From assembly GCA_035478775.1 (NCBI GenBank), contig DATIJG010000023.1, positions 62,001-126,000 on the forward strand: DNA of 64,000 bases, given 5' to 3'. This document shows, piece by piece, positions 50,991 through 59,684 of the stretch (position 1 is its first letter; each line of letters starts with the position of its first letter). Both the position numbers and the translations under genes were made by a program. This stretch comes from CAMLQK01 sp035478775. GTDB taxonomy: Bacteria > Patescibacteriota > Saccharimonadia > Saccharimonadales > UBA4665. Under the pieces are notes generated by a model. That model saw only the letters and a list, made by a program, of their open reading frames with translations, was not told where the DNA came from and ran no database searches.

Positions 50991-51866
50991 TTATTGGCCG
51001 TATGGTTTGCCGATGAGGCTTGAAAGGACGTAGCCGACTGTTACGTTGTTGCCACCACCGATAGAAACTTCGGTATATGCCCCGACTTGTGCAATATCGT
51101 GCACGTACAAGCCAGGGTAGATTGCAAATGATTCGCCAGAATTTTTGTCAGCACTGTTATAGGCTTCCATAGCTGCACCATTGGCGCAAGTGTCACGAAC
51201 CTCGCTGTCACCTTGGCTGCTCATTGGCCACGAGCAAACATTGGCACTTGACGGTGAAGTGCTCGGTATGGCCGTCGGAACGTTATGTGTTGGTGTAGGT
51301 GAAGCCACTACGACCACACTTTTGGTTGGCTTTGGCGTGGTGGTTTTAGCTGGGTTACTGCTGGGGCTTAAACTTGTGCTCACGCTGGTAGTCGGAGTTG
51401 GACTGGCAGATGGTGATGAGCTAGATGAACTAGAGTTGGACGTATTCGGATCCGAGGCAGAAGTGCTGGCTGATTCATAAGGCGTCGTAATGAATGACGG
51501 CGACGGCAAAACACCTTGCTGTTGTACCGAAGAAGTTTGCTCGGCTGGCTTTTCGAAATAAGAAACGCCAGCGGTGACCGCTGCTGTAAGTGCTACTGCA
51601 CCTGCAAGTTTCATCCAACCAGGGATGAGCGGAGGCTTATTATTGGGGTTAATAGGTGTAGTGTCGTAGCGGTCGTCACCTGCATTCCTTAACATCGCGG
51701 ATATGCCTGTATCGGGTTGCATATAGGGGTCGCGGGGCATGGGGCCGTCTTTTGGGATGACGGGTAGCTTTAGAGTCTGCTCCCCTAAACTTTCTTGTGG
51801 TATTAGTACGCCTGATGACGCCCATTCTGCTTGGGCAAGAAAAGGGTCAGATTCATAAGTGCTCAT
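50991..51866 (-). CDS. membrane-anchored protein with S/T/P linker and SH3-like end
   Basis: Not recognised in full. The protein has 291 residues: a cytoplasmic N-terminus (about 1-82), one membrane helix (about 84-104), a long Ser/Thr/Pro-rich linker (about 110-200) and a compact C-terminal domain with two cysteines (VCSWPMSSQGDSEVRDTC) ending in a VGYVLSSLIGKPYG strand like bacterial SH3 domains. A surface-exposed, possibly wall-binding role is inference. TATAAT (51876-51881) ends 9 bases before the ATG. Confidence 0.72.
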   Translation of the reverse strand: MSTYESDPFLAQAEWASSGVLIPQESLGEQTLKLPVIPKDGPMPRDPYMQPDTGISAMLRNAGDDRYDTTPINPNNKPPLIPGWMKLAGAVALTAAVTAGVSYFEKPAEQTSSVQQQGVLPSPSFITTPYESASTSASDPNTSNSSSSSSSPSASPTPTTSVSTSLSPSSNPAKTTTPKPTKSVVVVASPTPTHNVPTAIPSTSPSSANVCSWPMSSQGDSEVRDTCANGAAMEAYNSADKNSGESFAIYPGLYVHDIAQVGAYTEVSIGGGNNVTVGYVLSSLIGKPYGQ

Positions 51867-51875
51867 ATCCTACAG

Positions 51876-51881
51876 ATTATA
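51876..51881 (-). promoter_or_regulatory. -10 box of the S/T/P-rich anchored protein gene
   Basis: TATAAT on the minus strand, 9 bases from the ATG at 51866. Confidence 0.55.
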
Positions 51882-51898
51882 CAACAAAAGCGTACTTT

Positions 51899-53038
51899 TT
51901 ACAAATTATTTATGACACGTGCAACTGCTTCGGTGATGCCTGGAGTGAAAGCACCTGGAATAATTTCATCTGGCGTTGGGTTTGCAACTAGACTAGCGAT
52001 AGCTTCGGCAGCAGCAATCTTGTGCTGGTCGGTAATTTTGCTGACACGATGATCGAGCGCACCCCTAAAAATGCCTGGGAAAGCCAGCGAGTTATTGACC
52101 TGGTTTGGAAAGTCGCTGCGGCCGGTGGCCACTACTGCAGCGCCAGCAGCGCGAGCCTTGTCGGGCATAATCTCTGGTACCGGATTAGATAAAGCAAAAA
52201 TAATTGGGTCTTTGTCCATCGCTTTAATCATTTCAGGCGTTAATATGCCTGGTTGCGATACGCCGATAAATATGTTGGCGCCAGCTATAATTTCTTCTAA
52301 AGACCCATCGGTGCCAGAGAAGTTGCTATATTCGAGCAGCTTACGCTTTTCGGCATTAAGGTCGGAACGATTTTCACTCACTACACCTTTACTATCTACA
52401 ACAAACATGCGCGGTTGGGCGTAAGCGTGCAGTAATTTTACGATTGCCGTACCAGCGGCGCCAGCGCCCGCAACAACGATTTTCGCGTCGCTAAGATCGT
52501 GGCCGGTAACTTTACAAGCGTTAATAAGCCCAGCCAAAGTTACGACCGCCGTGCCATGCTGGTCGTCGTGCATTACGGGTATATCGAGCTCTGCTTTTAA
52601 GCGCTCTTCGACTTTAAAACAGATAGGCGCGGCAATATCTTCGAGGTTGATGCCGCCAAAGCTTGGTGCAATTGCTTTCACAGCAGCTACAATTTCGTCG
52701 GCAGTATGCACATTTAAAACGATCGGTACAGCATCAATGCCCGCGAAGTGTTTGAACAACATAGCTTTGCCTTCCATAACCGGCAAAGCACCGTAAGGCC
52801 CGATGTTGCCTAGGCCTAAAACGGCTGAGCCATCGCTCACTACGGCGACATTGTTGTTAAGCCAAGTGTAATCGCGGGTTTCAGTAGGGTGTTCGGCCAC
52901 ATAACTGCTTACGGCACCTACACCGGGCGTGTAATAAATACTCAATTTCTCGCGGCTGTCAGGTATATCCTTCAGCTTGATTTCAATTTTACCTTTAAGT
53001 TGCTTGTGCTTTTCGAGTGCCAGTTTTGAGTAATCCAT
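51899..53038 (-). CDS. malic enzyme (NAD(P)-dependent)
   Basis: A 379-residue oxidative decarboxylase converting malate to pyruvate and CO2. The compact bacterial form has the N-terminal domain with IYYTPGVGAVSSYVAEHP and VVSDGSAVLGLGNIGPYGALPVMEGKAMLFKHFAG. INLEDIAAPICFKVEERL and DDQHGTAVVTLAGL form the catalytic and metal site, and VVAGAGAAGTAIVKLL is the dinucleotide-binding loop. A phosphotransacetylase domain is absent. TATAAT (53045-53050) ends 6 bases before the ATG. NAD or NADP preference is not decided. Confidence 0.95.
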   Translation of the reverse strand: MDYSKLALEKHKQLKGKIEIKLKDIPDSREKLSIYYTPGVGAVSSYVAEHPTETRDYTWLNNNVAVVSDGSAVLGLGNIGPYGALPVMEGKAMLFKHFAGIDAVPIVLNVHTADEIVAAVKAIAPSFGGINLEDIAAPICFKVEERLKAELDIPVMHDDQHGTAVVTLAGLINACKVTGHDLSDAKIVVAGAGAAGTAIVKLLHAYAQPRMFVVDSKGVVSENRSDLNAEKRKLLEYSNFSGTDGSLEEIIAGANIFIGVSQPGILTPEMIKAMDKDPIIFALSNPVPEIMPDKARAAGAAVVATGRSDFPNQVNNSLAFPGIFRGALDHRVSKITDQHKIAAAEAIASLVANPTPDEIIPGAFTPGITEAVARVINNL

Positions 53039-53044
53039 GAACTA

Positions 53045-53050
53045 ATTATA
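53045..53050 (-). promoter_or_regulatory. -10 box of the malic enzyme gene
   Basis: TATAAT on the minus strand, 6 bases before the ATG, predicting a fully leaderless message. Confidence 0.6.
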
Positions 53051-53172
53051 TATGTAAAATCGCTTGGGCTAAAATAAACTTAAGAAATCGGCATGAGTTG
53101 GAAATGATGCCTATCAGTCAAGAATTCTCATAATTTTAAACGTATATGTACAGCATCAGATTATAAAAACTA

Positions 53173-53201
53173 TTTTCAAGCTATAACAGATGTGCTATAC
53201 T
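53173..53201 (+). promoter_or_regulatory. rplS promoter
   Basis: TTTTCA (53173-53178), a 17-base spacer and TATACT (53196-53201). The start would be near 53208 with a leader of about 32 bases. Apart from this, the 201-base gap from 53039 to 53239 shows only AT-rich sequence. Confidence 0.5.
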
Positions 53202-53239
53202 TGCTCTAAAGTATTTGTTAGTGTAAAGTAGGTCAGGTT

Positions 53240-53695
53240 ATGCAATCTGTTATTCAAAAAATCGAAGAAAAGTTCAAAAAGCCGGGTGTCGTTGACGTTA
53301 AGAGCGGCGATACTGTAAAGGTACACCAAAAGATTAAAGAAGGCAGCAAAGAGCGCGTGCAGATTTTCCAAGGCTTGGTAATCCGCACTGACCGCAAGGG
53401 CAGCCATACAAGCCGCATTACGGTTCGCCGTATTGCAAGTGGTATTGGCGTAGAAAAAAGCTTCTTGCTCCACAGCCCTCTTGTGCTTAAAGTTGAAGTG
53501 ACTAAGCGCAGCAAGGTTCGCCGTAACTACCTTACCTACATGCGCAACCGTACAGGTAAAGCTGCACGTTTGACTGGTGTAGCTTTTGATGCTAACGCAG
53601 TCAACAACATCCATGATGTTAAAGCCGAAGCCGAAGAAACTAAGCTTCACGACAAAGCCGCTGAAGCTCACGAAGCCTCAGCGCAAGAAAAATAG
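53240..53695 (+). CDS. rplS: 50S ribosomal protein L19
   Basis: A large-subunit protein at the interface with the small subunit. The core (residues 1-115) carries the typical FKKPGVVDVKSGDTVKVHQK, ERVQIFQGLVI, GVEKSFLLHSPLVLKVEVTKR and KVRRNYLTYMRNRTGKAARL. The last 35 residues are an Ala/Glu/Lys-rich tail (AEAEETKLHDKAAEAHE), longer than the usual L19 of about 115 residues. The gene is monocistronic, between its own promoter and a strong terminator. Confidence 0.96.
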   Translation: MQSVIQKIEEKFKKPGVVDVKSGDTVKVHQKIKEGSKERVQIFQGLVIRTDRKGSHTSRITVRRIASGIGVEKSFLLHSPLVLKVEVTKRSKVRRNYLTYMRNRTGKAARLTGVAFDANAVNNIHDVKAEAEETKLHDKAAEAHEASAQEK

Positions 53696-53723
53696 TTTAG
53701 CTGCAACAAAAGCTTAATGAATA

Positions 53724-53756
53724 AAAATGAGTCTATGATTTTTCAGGACTCATTTT
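53724..53756 (+). terminator. rplS terminator
   Basis: AAAATGAGTC (53724-53733) pairs perfectly with GACTCATTTT (53747-53756) around a 13-base loop, followed by ATTTAG. Confidence 0.85.
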
Positions 53757-53846
53757 ATTTAGTTAAAAATAAGTTGCCACACACCCAAACCCTACAAAAA
53801 GCAGTCATTAACACCAAAATATAGACACTTTACGGGCAAGTTATGC

Positions 53847-53852
53847 TATGCT
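53847..53852 (+). promoter_or_regulatory. rnhB -10 box
   Basis: TATGCT, duplicated as overlapping TATGCTATGCT (53842-53852), ends 10 bases before the ATG at 53863. Confidence 0.4.
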
Positions 53853-53862
53853 GCTTTTTAGT

Positions 53863-54426
53863 ATGATAGTTGGGATAGATGAAGTTGGGCGTGGGTGTTG
53901 GGCTGGGCCGGTTGTGGCTGGTGCCGTGTTACTGCAAAAGCCGATGCGCGGGCTTCGAGATTCCAAAAAACTGACTCGTTTGCAGCGTGAAATGTTTGAT
54001 ATCCGAATTCGGAAGACAGCGCTTGCAATTGGTATCGGTTGGGTGTGGGTTGAAGAACTTGATGCCATTGGCATGACTGAGGCAGTGCGGTTGGCAATGC
54101 GCCGGGCTCTCGAACAAATTGAGCAGCCGTACGAGCAGATTATTATTGATGGAAATTACAACTATTTAAAAGATATCCCAACAAGTATAGCGCGTATTAA
54201 GGCTGACGATAGTGTGCCGGCGGTGAGTGCGGCTAGCATTGTTGCTAAGGTGGCACGTGATGCTTGGATGCGCGATATCGCAGGCAAATTCCCACAATAT
54301 GGGTTTGACTCGCATGTGGGCTATGGTACCAAAATGCACCGTGATGCCTTGGCAATGCATGGTGTGTGTGAACTTCACAGGCGAAGCTTTTTGCCGGTGC
54401 AAAGCATAATGCAAACAGTAGGCTAG
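53863..54426 (+). CDS. rnhB: ribonuclease HII
   Basis: A 187-residue endonuclease that removes ribonucleotides from RNA-DNA hybrids. It starts directly with IVGIDEVGRGCWAGPVVAGAV, the active-site D-E-x-G-R-G motif. LRDSKKLTR, IIDGNYNYL, IKADDSVPAVSAASIVAKVARD and GYGTKMH complete the catalytic set. The ATG at 53863 is preferred over 53848, which overlaps the -10. yraN begins one base after its stop. Confidence 0.95.
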   Translation: MIVGIDEVGRGCWAGPVVAGAVLLQKPMRGLRDSKKLTRLQREMFDIRIRKTALAIGIGWVWVEELDAIGMTEAVRLAMRRALEQIEQPYEQIIIDGNYNYLKDIPTSIARIKADDSVPAVSAASIVAKVARDAWMRDIAGKFPQYGFDSHVGYGTKMHRDALAMHGVCELHRRSFLPVQSIMQTVG

Positions 54427-54427
54427 C

Positions 54428-54772
54428 ATGACAACAACAGAGGTGGGACGCAAAGCCGAAGCAGTGGCTGCCACATTTTTAACTGCAAAAGGCTGTGAGA
54501 TTGTTGCTCAAAATTGGCGCACTAGAATGTGCGAAATTGATATCGTAGCTACCCGCGATGCAATTGTGTATTTTTGCGAAGTAAAATATCGGGTGCACAA
54601 CAAACAGGGTGCCGGGCTTGACTATATAACGCCCAAAAAATTGCGGCAGATGCAGTTTGCTGCTGAAAGCTGGGTTCATATGCATGGTTGGCGCGGCGAT
54701 TACCAACTATGCGCTATCGAAGTCAGTGGACCGCGCTTTGCGGTTACGACTGTCGTAAAAGATATAGGTTAA
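54428..54772 (+). CDS. YraN/UPF0102 family nuclease-fold protein
   Basis: A 114-residue protein of the YraN family, which has a restriction-endonuclease-like fold and is nearly always beside rnhB, as here. Motifs: GRKAEAVAATFLTAKGCEIVAQNWR, MCEIDIVATRD (E-x-D-I-V), VYFCEVKYR (E-x-K) and LDYITPKKLRQM. The DNA role is inferred for the family. One base separates it from rnhB. Confidence 0.92.
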   Translation: MTTTEVGRKAEAVAATFLTAKGCEIVAQNWRTRMCEIDIVATRDAIVYFCEVKYRVHNKQGAGLDYITPKKLRQMQFAAESWVHMHGWRGDYQLCAIEVSGPRFAVTTVVKDIG

Positions 54773-54836
54773 AAGCGCCCACGCAGAGCATGTGAATCCG
54801 TTGCGCAAGCGACCTGCGCCCAACTTTTTTGTGCTT

Positions 54837-57401
54837 TTACGCCGAATAGCTCTCGAAATACTTTCGTAAACGCTCAAGGTCGCGGTCGCGCCAAGCTGCT
54901 TGCCACTCAATAGTCTCCAAACCCTGATTGAAACTGCGCTCAATCGCTGGCTCCATAACAGAGCTGAAGAAAGTAGTGTAATCTTCCAAGAAAGCTTTGC
55001 TGCTCATAACCCGGGCTGCGCGGGCTGGTAGGCTGGTAAATGACGTATCGTTGCCCATATTGGTTTTAAGCCACTGCCAATTGTCTTTCAGCCATTGCCA
55101 GGTCGCATCGCGGGCAAAGCGATTGCCCAGGCTGTAACTAATCCAGTACATTACATCTTGCAAGCGCACATTTTCAGAGGTGATAAGTGCGAGCGAACGC
55201 TTAATAAGCTCTGGTTGCTTGAACCCGGTAAGCGCAGCGGCGAGCGTCACGCGTTCTTCTGGGGAGCTGCTGGCATTATGCAGCGCTAAAAGTTTATCGA
55301 AAGTTGCTGTGTTGCCATGACGGGCGGCGGTTGTGTAAATGAGGCCGCGCAAATCGGGGGCAATGTCTTCTGAAGCTTGCATAGTTTTAAAGCGTTTCAG
55401 CGCTTCATCGACCACAGTTTTTTCGTCGCAAGTTGAAGCAATTGCTAAAATTGTCGGCCGCAGTAGCGTATCGAAATGGTTTTCAGCTTGGCGTGGTTCC
55501 CAGCCTAACCGCGATAATTGCTTGGCGATCATAGCTCGGCCGTACGGCTTTGTAGTTTCGCGCAAGTGGTCGTCGTTCATAACTAAACGGATGCTGGTAA
55601 AGTTTGCGGCCATGATGTCCCACACAATATCGGCGTCTTCGTCGCGGTAAGCATCCATAAGCTTGAGCGCTGAAACGGTGTCGCCATAGCCAGCCTTGGC
55701 AGCCTCGAAAGCGTCGCTCAAAATGCCCATACGGTCAACAGGGGCGAGGTGCCCGGCTTCAACCAATTTGGCAAGTTTATGTAAGTGCTCAGGGTTATAT
55801 ATGACGCGGCAAAAACTGCTTTGCCCTTGGTTTAACTTTAAAGTTTCAGCGTTTGCAGCTTTGAATGTGGCAGTTTTGGCGCGAAGTATTGCCGGTGCGT
55901 TTTCACCGGCGTTAAGGGCGATAGGCCACACCGCAGTGTCGCGTGTCTGTAGGCGCTCGCTGGGGTTTACGAAAAACCGCTCTTGCTGCAGATGTACATT
56001 GTTGCCCGAGATTTTTACTTGCACGAGCGGATAGCCTGCTTGGCTCGTCCAGGCGGACATCATATCGTTGATGGGTTTTTTAGAAATTTCCTCAAGCGCT
56101 TGCCATAAATCAACAGTATTAGTATTGCCATAGGCGTGGGTTTTTAGGTAGTGCCGCAGGCCGTCGCGGAAAGTGTCTTGGCCTAAGTAATTCGAGAGCA
56201 TCATAATACTGCTACCACCTTTGTTGTAGCTGATGGCGTCAAAAATAGTGGGAATTTCGTCTGGGTGGTTAACGGCAACTTCAATCGGGTGGGTGTTTTT
56301 AAGTGAATCCAACTTAAGCGCCACCTGCTGCTCTTCAACAATGTATTGGGTCATCATGTCCCATTCAGGGAAGAGCTTACTGACTGCAAAGTAGGCCATA
56401 ACGTTGGCGAAACCTTCGTTCAGCCAGAGGTCGGTCCACCAGCGCATCGTCACTAAGTTGCCGAACCATTGGTGAGTAAGCTCATGACAGATTACTTCGG
56501 CCACATATTGTTTGCTGGGCAAACTAGTGTTTTGGGCATCAACCAGCAAAGCTTGTTCGCGGAAAGTAATAAAACCCCAGTTTTCCATCGCGCCGGCTGC
56601 AAAATCGGGTAATGCCACGAAGTCGCATTTTGGCAGCGGGAACGGAATATCAAAATAGCTTTCAAAAAACTCCAGGCAGCGCACGGCAGTTTGCAGCGCA
56701 AAATCGGTGTGGGCAATGTTATCTCTGGTGGCTAATGTCCGCACTAGCGTGCCATTTTTGGTGGTTGCCTCTTTTTGGGCGAAATCACCATACGCGAATG
56801 CCAGTAGATACGTCGACATAACAGGGGTCGTTTCAAAGGTAGTAACTAACGCGTCATCTTCAGTAGCCTGATGCTTAATAGGCGTGTTTGCGTATACAGC
56901 CTCGTTTATTGGCGAGGTGATAGTAAGGTCGAACGTGGCTTTAGCCTCTGGCTCGTCGATGCAAGGGAATGCTTGGCGGGCGGCATGGCTTTCAAACTGG
57001 GTCGCAATAAATTGCTTAGCGCGGCCGTCCTGCATATAGTTGCATGGGTAAATGCCTTCCATCGGGCGAGTAATTGTGCCGCTGAACTCTAACATGACGC
57101 TGTATTCGCCAGCATATAGCGCGTCTTTGCTGTGCAAACGTACTTCTTCGAGGCTGCGTTGATGGTTGATGCGGTCAACGGTAAGCAGCCGCGTTTCTTT
57201 TTTGTCATGCTTGGTAATGGTGGCTTTGGTAATACTTAGGCCGTTTTGATGGAACGTTAGGCGATGGCTGGGGGCGCCAGTTTTTCTACCGCGAATCGTA
57301 ACGGTGCCCGCAATGGTCATGTCGTCACGATTCGGATTAAGGGAGATCATATAATGTGAAGGCTTAAAACCCTCGAAAAGACGTCGTACTTTTTTGCTCA
57401 T
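54837..57401 (-). CDS. pepN: M1-family aminopeptidase
   Basis: An 854-residue zinc aminopeptidase for peptide turnover, probably cytosolic (no signal peptide). An N-terminal beta domain (1-190) includes the MSTYLLAFAYGDF transition. The catalytic domain has the exopeptidase motif GAMENWGFITFRE and HExxH-x18-E: His306, Glu307, His310 and Glu329 in HELTHQWFGNLV...NEGFAN, followed by SYNKGGSSIM. A C-terminal helical ERAP1-type domain completes it. Length is normal. TAGAAT (57408-57413) ends 6 bases before the ATG. Confidence 0.95.
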   Translation of the reverse strand: MSKKVRRLFEGFKPSHYMISLNPNRDDMTIAGTVTIRGRKTGAPSHRLTFHQNGLSITKATITKHDKKETRLLTVDRINHQRSLEEVRLHSKDALYAGEYSVMLEFSGTITRPMEGIYPCNYMQDGRAKQFIATQFESHAARQAFPCIDEPEAKATFDLTITSPINEAVYANTPIKHQATEDDALVTTFETTPVMSTYLLAFAYGDFAQKEATTKNGTLVRTLATRDNIAHTDFALQTAVRCLEFFESYFDIPFPLPKCDFVALPDFAAGAMENWGFITFREQALLVDAQNTSLPSKQYVAEVICHELTHQWFGNLVTMRWWTDLWLNEGFANVMAYFAVSKLFPEWDMMTQYIVEEQQVALKLDSLKNTHPIEVAVNHPDEIPTIFDAISYNKGGSSIMMLSNYLGQDTFRDGLRHYLKTHAYGNTNTVDLWQALEEISKKPINDMMSAWTSQAGYPLVQVKISGNNVHLQQERFFVNPSERLQTRDTAVWPIALNAGENAPAILRAKTATFKAANAETLKLNQGQSSFCRVIYNPEHLHKLAKLVEAGHLAPVDRMGILSDAFEAAKAGYGDTVSALKLMDAYRDEDADIVWDIMAANFTSIRLVMNDDHLRETTKPYGRAMIAKQLSRLGWEPRQAENHFDTLLRPTILAIASTCDEKTVVDEALKRFKTMQASEDIAPDLRGLIYTTAARHGNTATFDKLLALHNASSSPEERVTLAAALTGFKQPELIKRSLALITSENVRLQDVMYWISYSLGNRFARDATWQWLKDNWQWLKTNMGNDTSFTSLPARAARVMSSKAFLEDYTTFFSSVMEPAIERSFNQGLETIEWQAAWRDRDLERLRKYFESYSA

Positions 57402-57407
57402 TTCTAT

Positions 57408-57413
57408 ATTCTA
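57408..57413 (-). promoter_or_regulatory. pepN -10 box
   Basis: TAGAAT on the minus strand, ending 6 bases before the ATG; a leaderless arrangement. Confidence 0.45.
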
Positions 57414-57531
57414 GCATCACTTTGCCTGGCGAGTATGCTTAAATATAGCGCGTGGTAGCCAAACTATTGCTACAATTGCTCAAATATGGTAAAATATATA
57501 TACGTAACTAAGATAGGACTTGTAAAACACT

Positions 57532-58287
57532 ATGATTGACCCTAATTTACCTCCTGAACCAGTTGAGCAAGCTGAACAACCGGTCTTCTTTGACCCCTTT
57601 ACTCAGCCACTTTCTCAAGAACAACAGCCTGCAGAAGCGCCTACCGACCCGAATGTTATAGATGACGATCTTGCAGCTTTAGCGGGCGCTACGCATGTTC
57701 CACCGAAGCCAACGAAAGTATTTAAAGCAGATGCCCCGCAACCGGTGCAACCAGAGCAAGCTCCTCAAGCTACGCCCGCTGCCGCCGCAGAACGTCTTGG
57801 CCGCATTGCCCGTCTTCGTGCCAGGGTAGGCAAGGTTGCCGCGGTATCCCTTATAGGTGCCGGTGTGGGCGGAGTAGTGACAGTAGGTGCTTACGTTATG
57901 GATTCCCATTACCAAAGCCAAATCCGTTCTATCGCCAACAATACTTATTACCACCAAGGCGACCAATACAAACTTGGACAGGAAAATGTAGAAACAGCCA
58001 CCAATGAAAAAACGGCAAACGCTATTCTGGCTGGGGCTGGAATAGTCACCTCCGCAGCACTCGGAGTTAGTGCCTTAGCGTTGACTAGTGCCGGTAGGAA
58101 GCAGCGCCGCGAAGAGGCTAAAAACCAGCCAAAGCTGTCTCGCAAGGAACGCCGCCAAGCTCGCCGCGATGGCAAGTTTGCCAAAGAAGCTGAAAAGCGC
58201 GGCTGGGCTAAATCCGAGAGCAAACCGGGTAAGCCAGCCGAAGCTACTAGTGATGGTAATAGCAGCAGTGACTCAAGCGAAGCGTAA
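57532..58287 (+). CDS. hypothetical two-span membrane protein (251 aa)
   Basis: Not recognised. The N-terminal 85 residues are acidic, Pro/Gln-rich and probably disordered. Hydrophobic segments near 102-124 (VAAVSLIGAGVGGVVTVGAYVM) and 165-186 (ILAGAGIVTSAALGVSALALT) flank a short polar loop. The tail is strongly basic (SRKERRQARRDGKFAKEAEKRG) and ends in Ser/Asp. The layout suggests both ends in the cytoplasm. It precedes the nusA promoter. Confidence 0.65.
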   Translation: MIDPNLPPEPVEQAEQPVFFDPFTQPLSQEQQPAEAPTDPNVIDDDLAALAGATHVPPKPTKVFKADAPQPVQPEQAPQATPAAAAERLGRIARLRARVGKVAAVSLIGAGVGGVVTVGAYVMDSHYQSQIRSIANNTYYHQGDQYKLGQENVETATNEKTANAILAGAGIVTSAALGVSALALTSAGRKQRREEAKNQPKLSRKERRQARRDGKFAKEAEKRGWAKSESKPGKPAEATSDGNSSSDSSEA

Positions 58288-58305
58288 GGTTTCAGCGAAA
58301 CTACA

Positions 58306-58335
58306 TTGACAAACGCATAACATCAGTGCTATGAT
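58306..58335 (+). promoter_or_regulatory. nusA promoter
   Basis: A perfect TTGACA (58306-58311), an 18-base spacer and TATGAT (58330-58335); the best consensus -35 in the window. The start would be near 58342. Confidence 0.7.
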
Positions 58336-58344
58336 AAAAGAGAT

Positions 58345-58370
58345 AAAGTCGGCCGCAAAGGTCGGCTTTT
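58345..58370 (+). terminator. terminator-like hairpin at the 5' end of the nusA transcript
   Basis: AAAGTCGGCC (58345-58354) pairs with GGTCGGCTTT (58360-58369), ten pairs with two wobbles and a 5-base loop, then TTTTC. It begins about 3 bases after the predicted start of the nusA message. It could end the upstream gene's transcript, protect the nusA mRNA 5' end, or attenuate it. Confidence 0.6.
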
Positions 58371-58418
58371 CTCGTAAAAAGACACCTTTAGTTATCGCTA
58401 ATAAAGAAAGGAACTAAA

Positions 58419-59567
58419 ATGGATTTAGACGTTAAACAATTGGCGCTTGCCTTACGTTCAATCGCTGAAGAAAAAAACTTACCTGAAGATACCGTACAGG
58501 AAATTGTCGAGCAGGCCTTGGCCGCCGCTTATCGCCGCGACTATGGCGATCGCGAGCAAGAAGTGCGCGTAACTATGAACCTTAACACCGGTGACGTAGA
58601 TGCCTATGTTTCAAAAGAAGTCGTCGAAAAAGTGGGTGACCCGGCGTACGAGATTAGCTTGGCCGATGCCCAAGTAATGCAAAAGAACGCCCAAATCGGT
58701 GACATGATTGAAATTCACGAAGAGGTTAAAAACTTTGGTCGCGTGGCTGCACAGACCGCTAAACAGGTTATTCTACAGCGTCTCCGTGAAGCTGAACGCG
58801 AAATTGTAATGAACGAGTATGAAGACAAAATCGGTACCGTTATCAACGCCCTTGTAAGCCGCGTTGAAGGTAACATCGTACGGGTTGACCTTGGCAAGGC
58901 CCAAGGTATCATGCCGCGCAGCGAGCAGATCCAGGGTGAGCGGTATTACCCCGGCCAACGTCTTAAAGTGTTCTTAAAAGATGTCGAGCGCGGCCCGCGC
59001 GGCCCGCAGCTGGTCGTGTCTCGTGGCAGCATTCACTTTATTGAATGGTTGTTCCGCTCTGAGGTGCCAGAGATGGAAAGCGGTGCCGTAGAAATTCAAG
59101 GTATTGCCCGCGAAGCCGGTGTGCGTACTAAGCTAGCTGTGCACAGCACAGTGCCCGGTGTTGACCCTGTTGGAACCTTTGTCGGTGGTCATGGTACTCG
59201 CGTGAATGCTGTAATGAGCGAAATCGGTGAGCAAGAAAAGATTGACATTATAGTATGGGATGCAAGCCCGGTTGCGTACATTACTAATGCGCTAAGCCCG
59301 ACGAAAATTACTAAGGTCACTATCAATGAAGCCGATAAAAAAGCGGTCGTTGCCGTCCCTGAAGACCAGCTGAGTATTGCAATCGGCAAGGGCGGTCAAA
59401 ATGTGCGGTTAGCAAGCAAGCTCACCGGCTACGAGCTTGACATTGAGGCTGAAAAGCCCCAAGTTAAAGCCAAAGAGGAAGTCGTAAAGATTGCCCCGCC
59501 AAAACTAAAAAAGAAGACCGAACTTGAGAACAGCCTACTTGAGGCAATTGAAGAGCACGGCGAATAA
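58419..59567 (+). CDS. nusA: transcription termination/antitermination factor NusA
   Basis: A 382-residue RNA polymerase elongation factor. Domains: NTD (1-125, with IVEQALAAAYRRDYG), S1 (about 135-200, GTVINALVSRVEGNIVRVDLG), KH1 (about 210-280, GPQLVVSRGSIHFIEWLFRSEVPEM) and KH2 (about 280-350, VAVPEDQLSIAIGKGGQNVRLASKLTGYELDI). The acidic repeats found in E. coli NusA are absent, as in Gram-positive forms. AAAGGAA lies 6 bases before the ATG. A strong terminator follows. Confidence 0.96.
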   Translation: MDLDVKQLALALRSIAEEKNLPEDTVQEIVEQALAAAYRRDYGDREQEVRVTMNLNTGDVDAYVSKEVVEKVGDPAYEISLADAQVMQKNAQIGDMIEIHEEVKNFGRVAAQTAKQVILQRLREAEREIVMNEYEDKIGTVINALVSRVEGNIVRVDLGKAQGIMPRSEQIQGERYYPGQRLKVFLKDVERGPRGPQLVVSRGSIHFIEWLFRSEVPEMESGAVEIQGIAREAGVRTKLAVHSTVPGVDPVGTFVGGHGTRVNAVMSEIGEQEKIDIIVWDASPVAYITNALSPTKITKVTINEADKKAVVAVPEDQLSIAIGKGGQNVRLASKLTGYELDIEAEKPQVKAKEEVVKIAPPKLKKKTELENSLLEAIEEHGE

Positions 59568-59587
59568 TAGAGCCTAGGCGTCATTTT

Positions 59588-59621
59588 AAAATACCGGGCA
59601 ATCAACTATGCTCGGTATTTT
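59588..59621 (+). terminator. nusA terminator
   Basis: AAAATACCGGGC (59588-59599) pairs with GCTCGGTATTTT (59610-59621), twelve pairs with one wobble and a 10-base loop, ending in a T-run. Confidence 0.85.
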
Positions 59622-59657
59622 GCTACACTAGCAAATGTATATGCGTGTTAAAGTGAG

Positions 59658-59684
59658 TTAGCACTCTTGACGTGAGAGTGCTAG
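59658..59684. promoter_or_regulatory. CIRCE element (HrcA operator)
   Basis: TTAGCACTC (59658-59666), 9-base spacer, GAGTGCTAG (59676-59684): the CIRCE inverted repeat with a single change in its last position relative to the canonical TTAGCACTC-N9-GAGTGCTAA. The spacer itself contains the -35 TTGACG (59667-59672), so bound HrcA would block polymerase. Confidence 0.92.
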
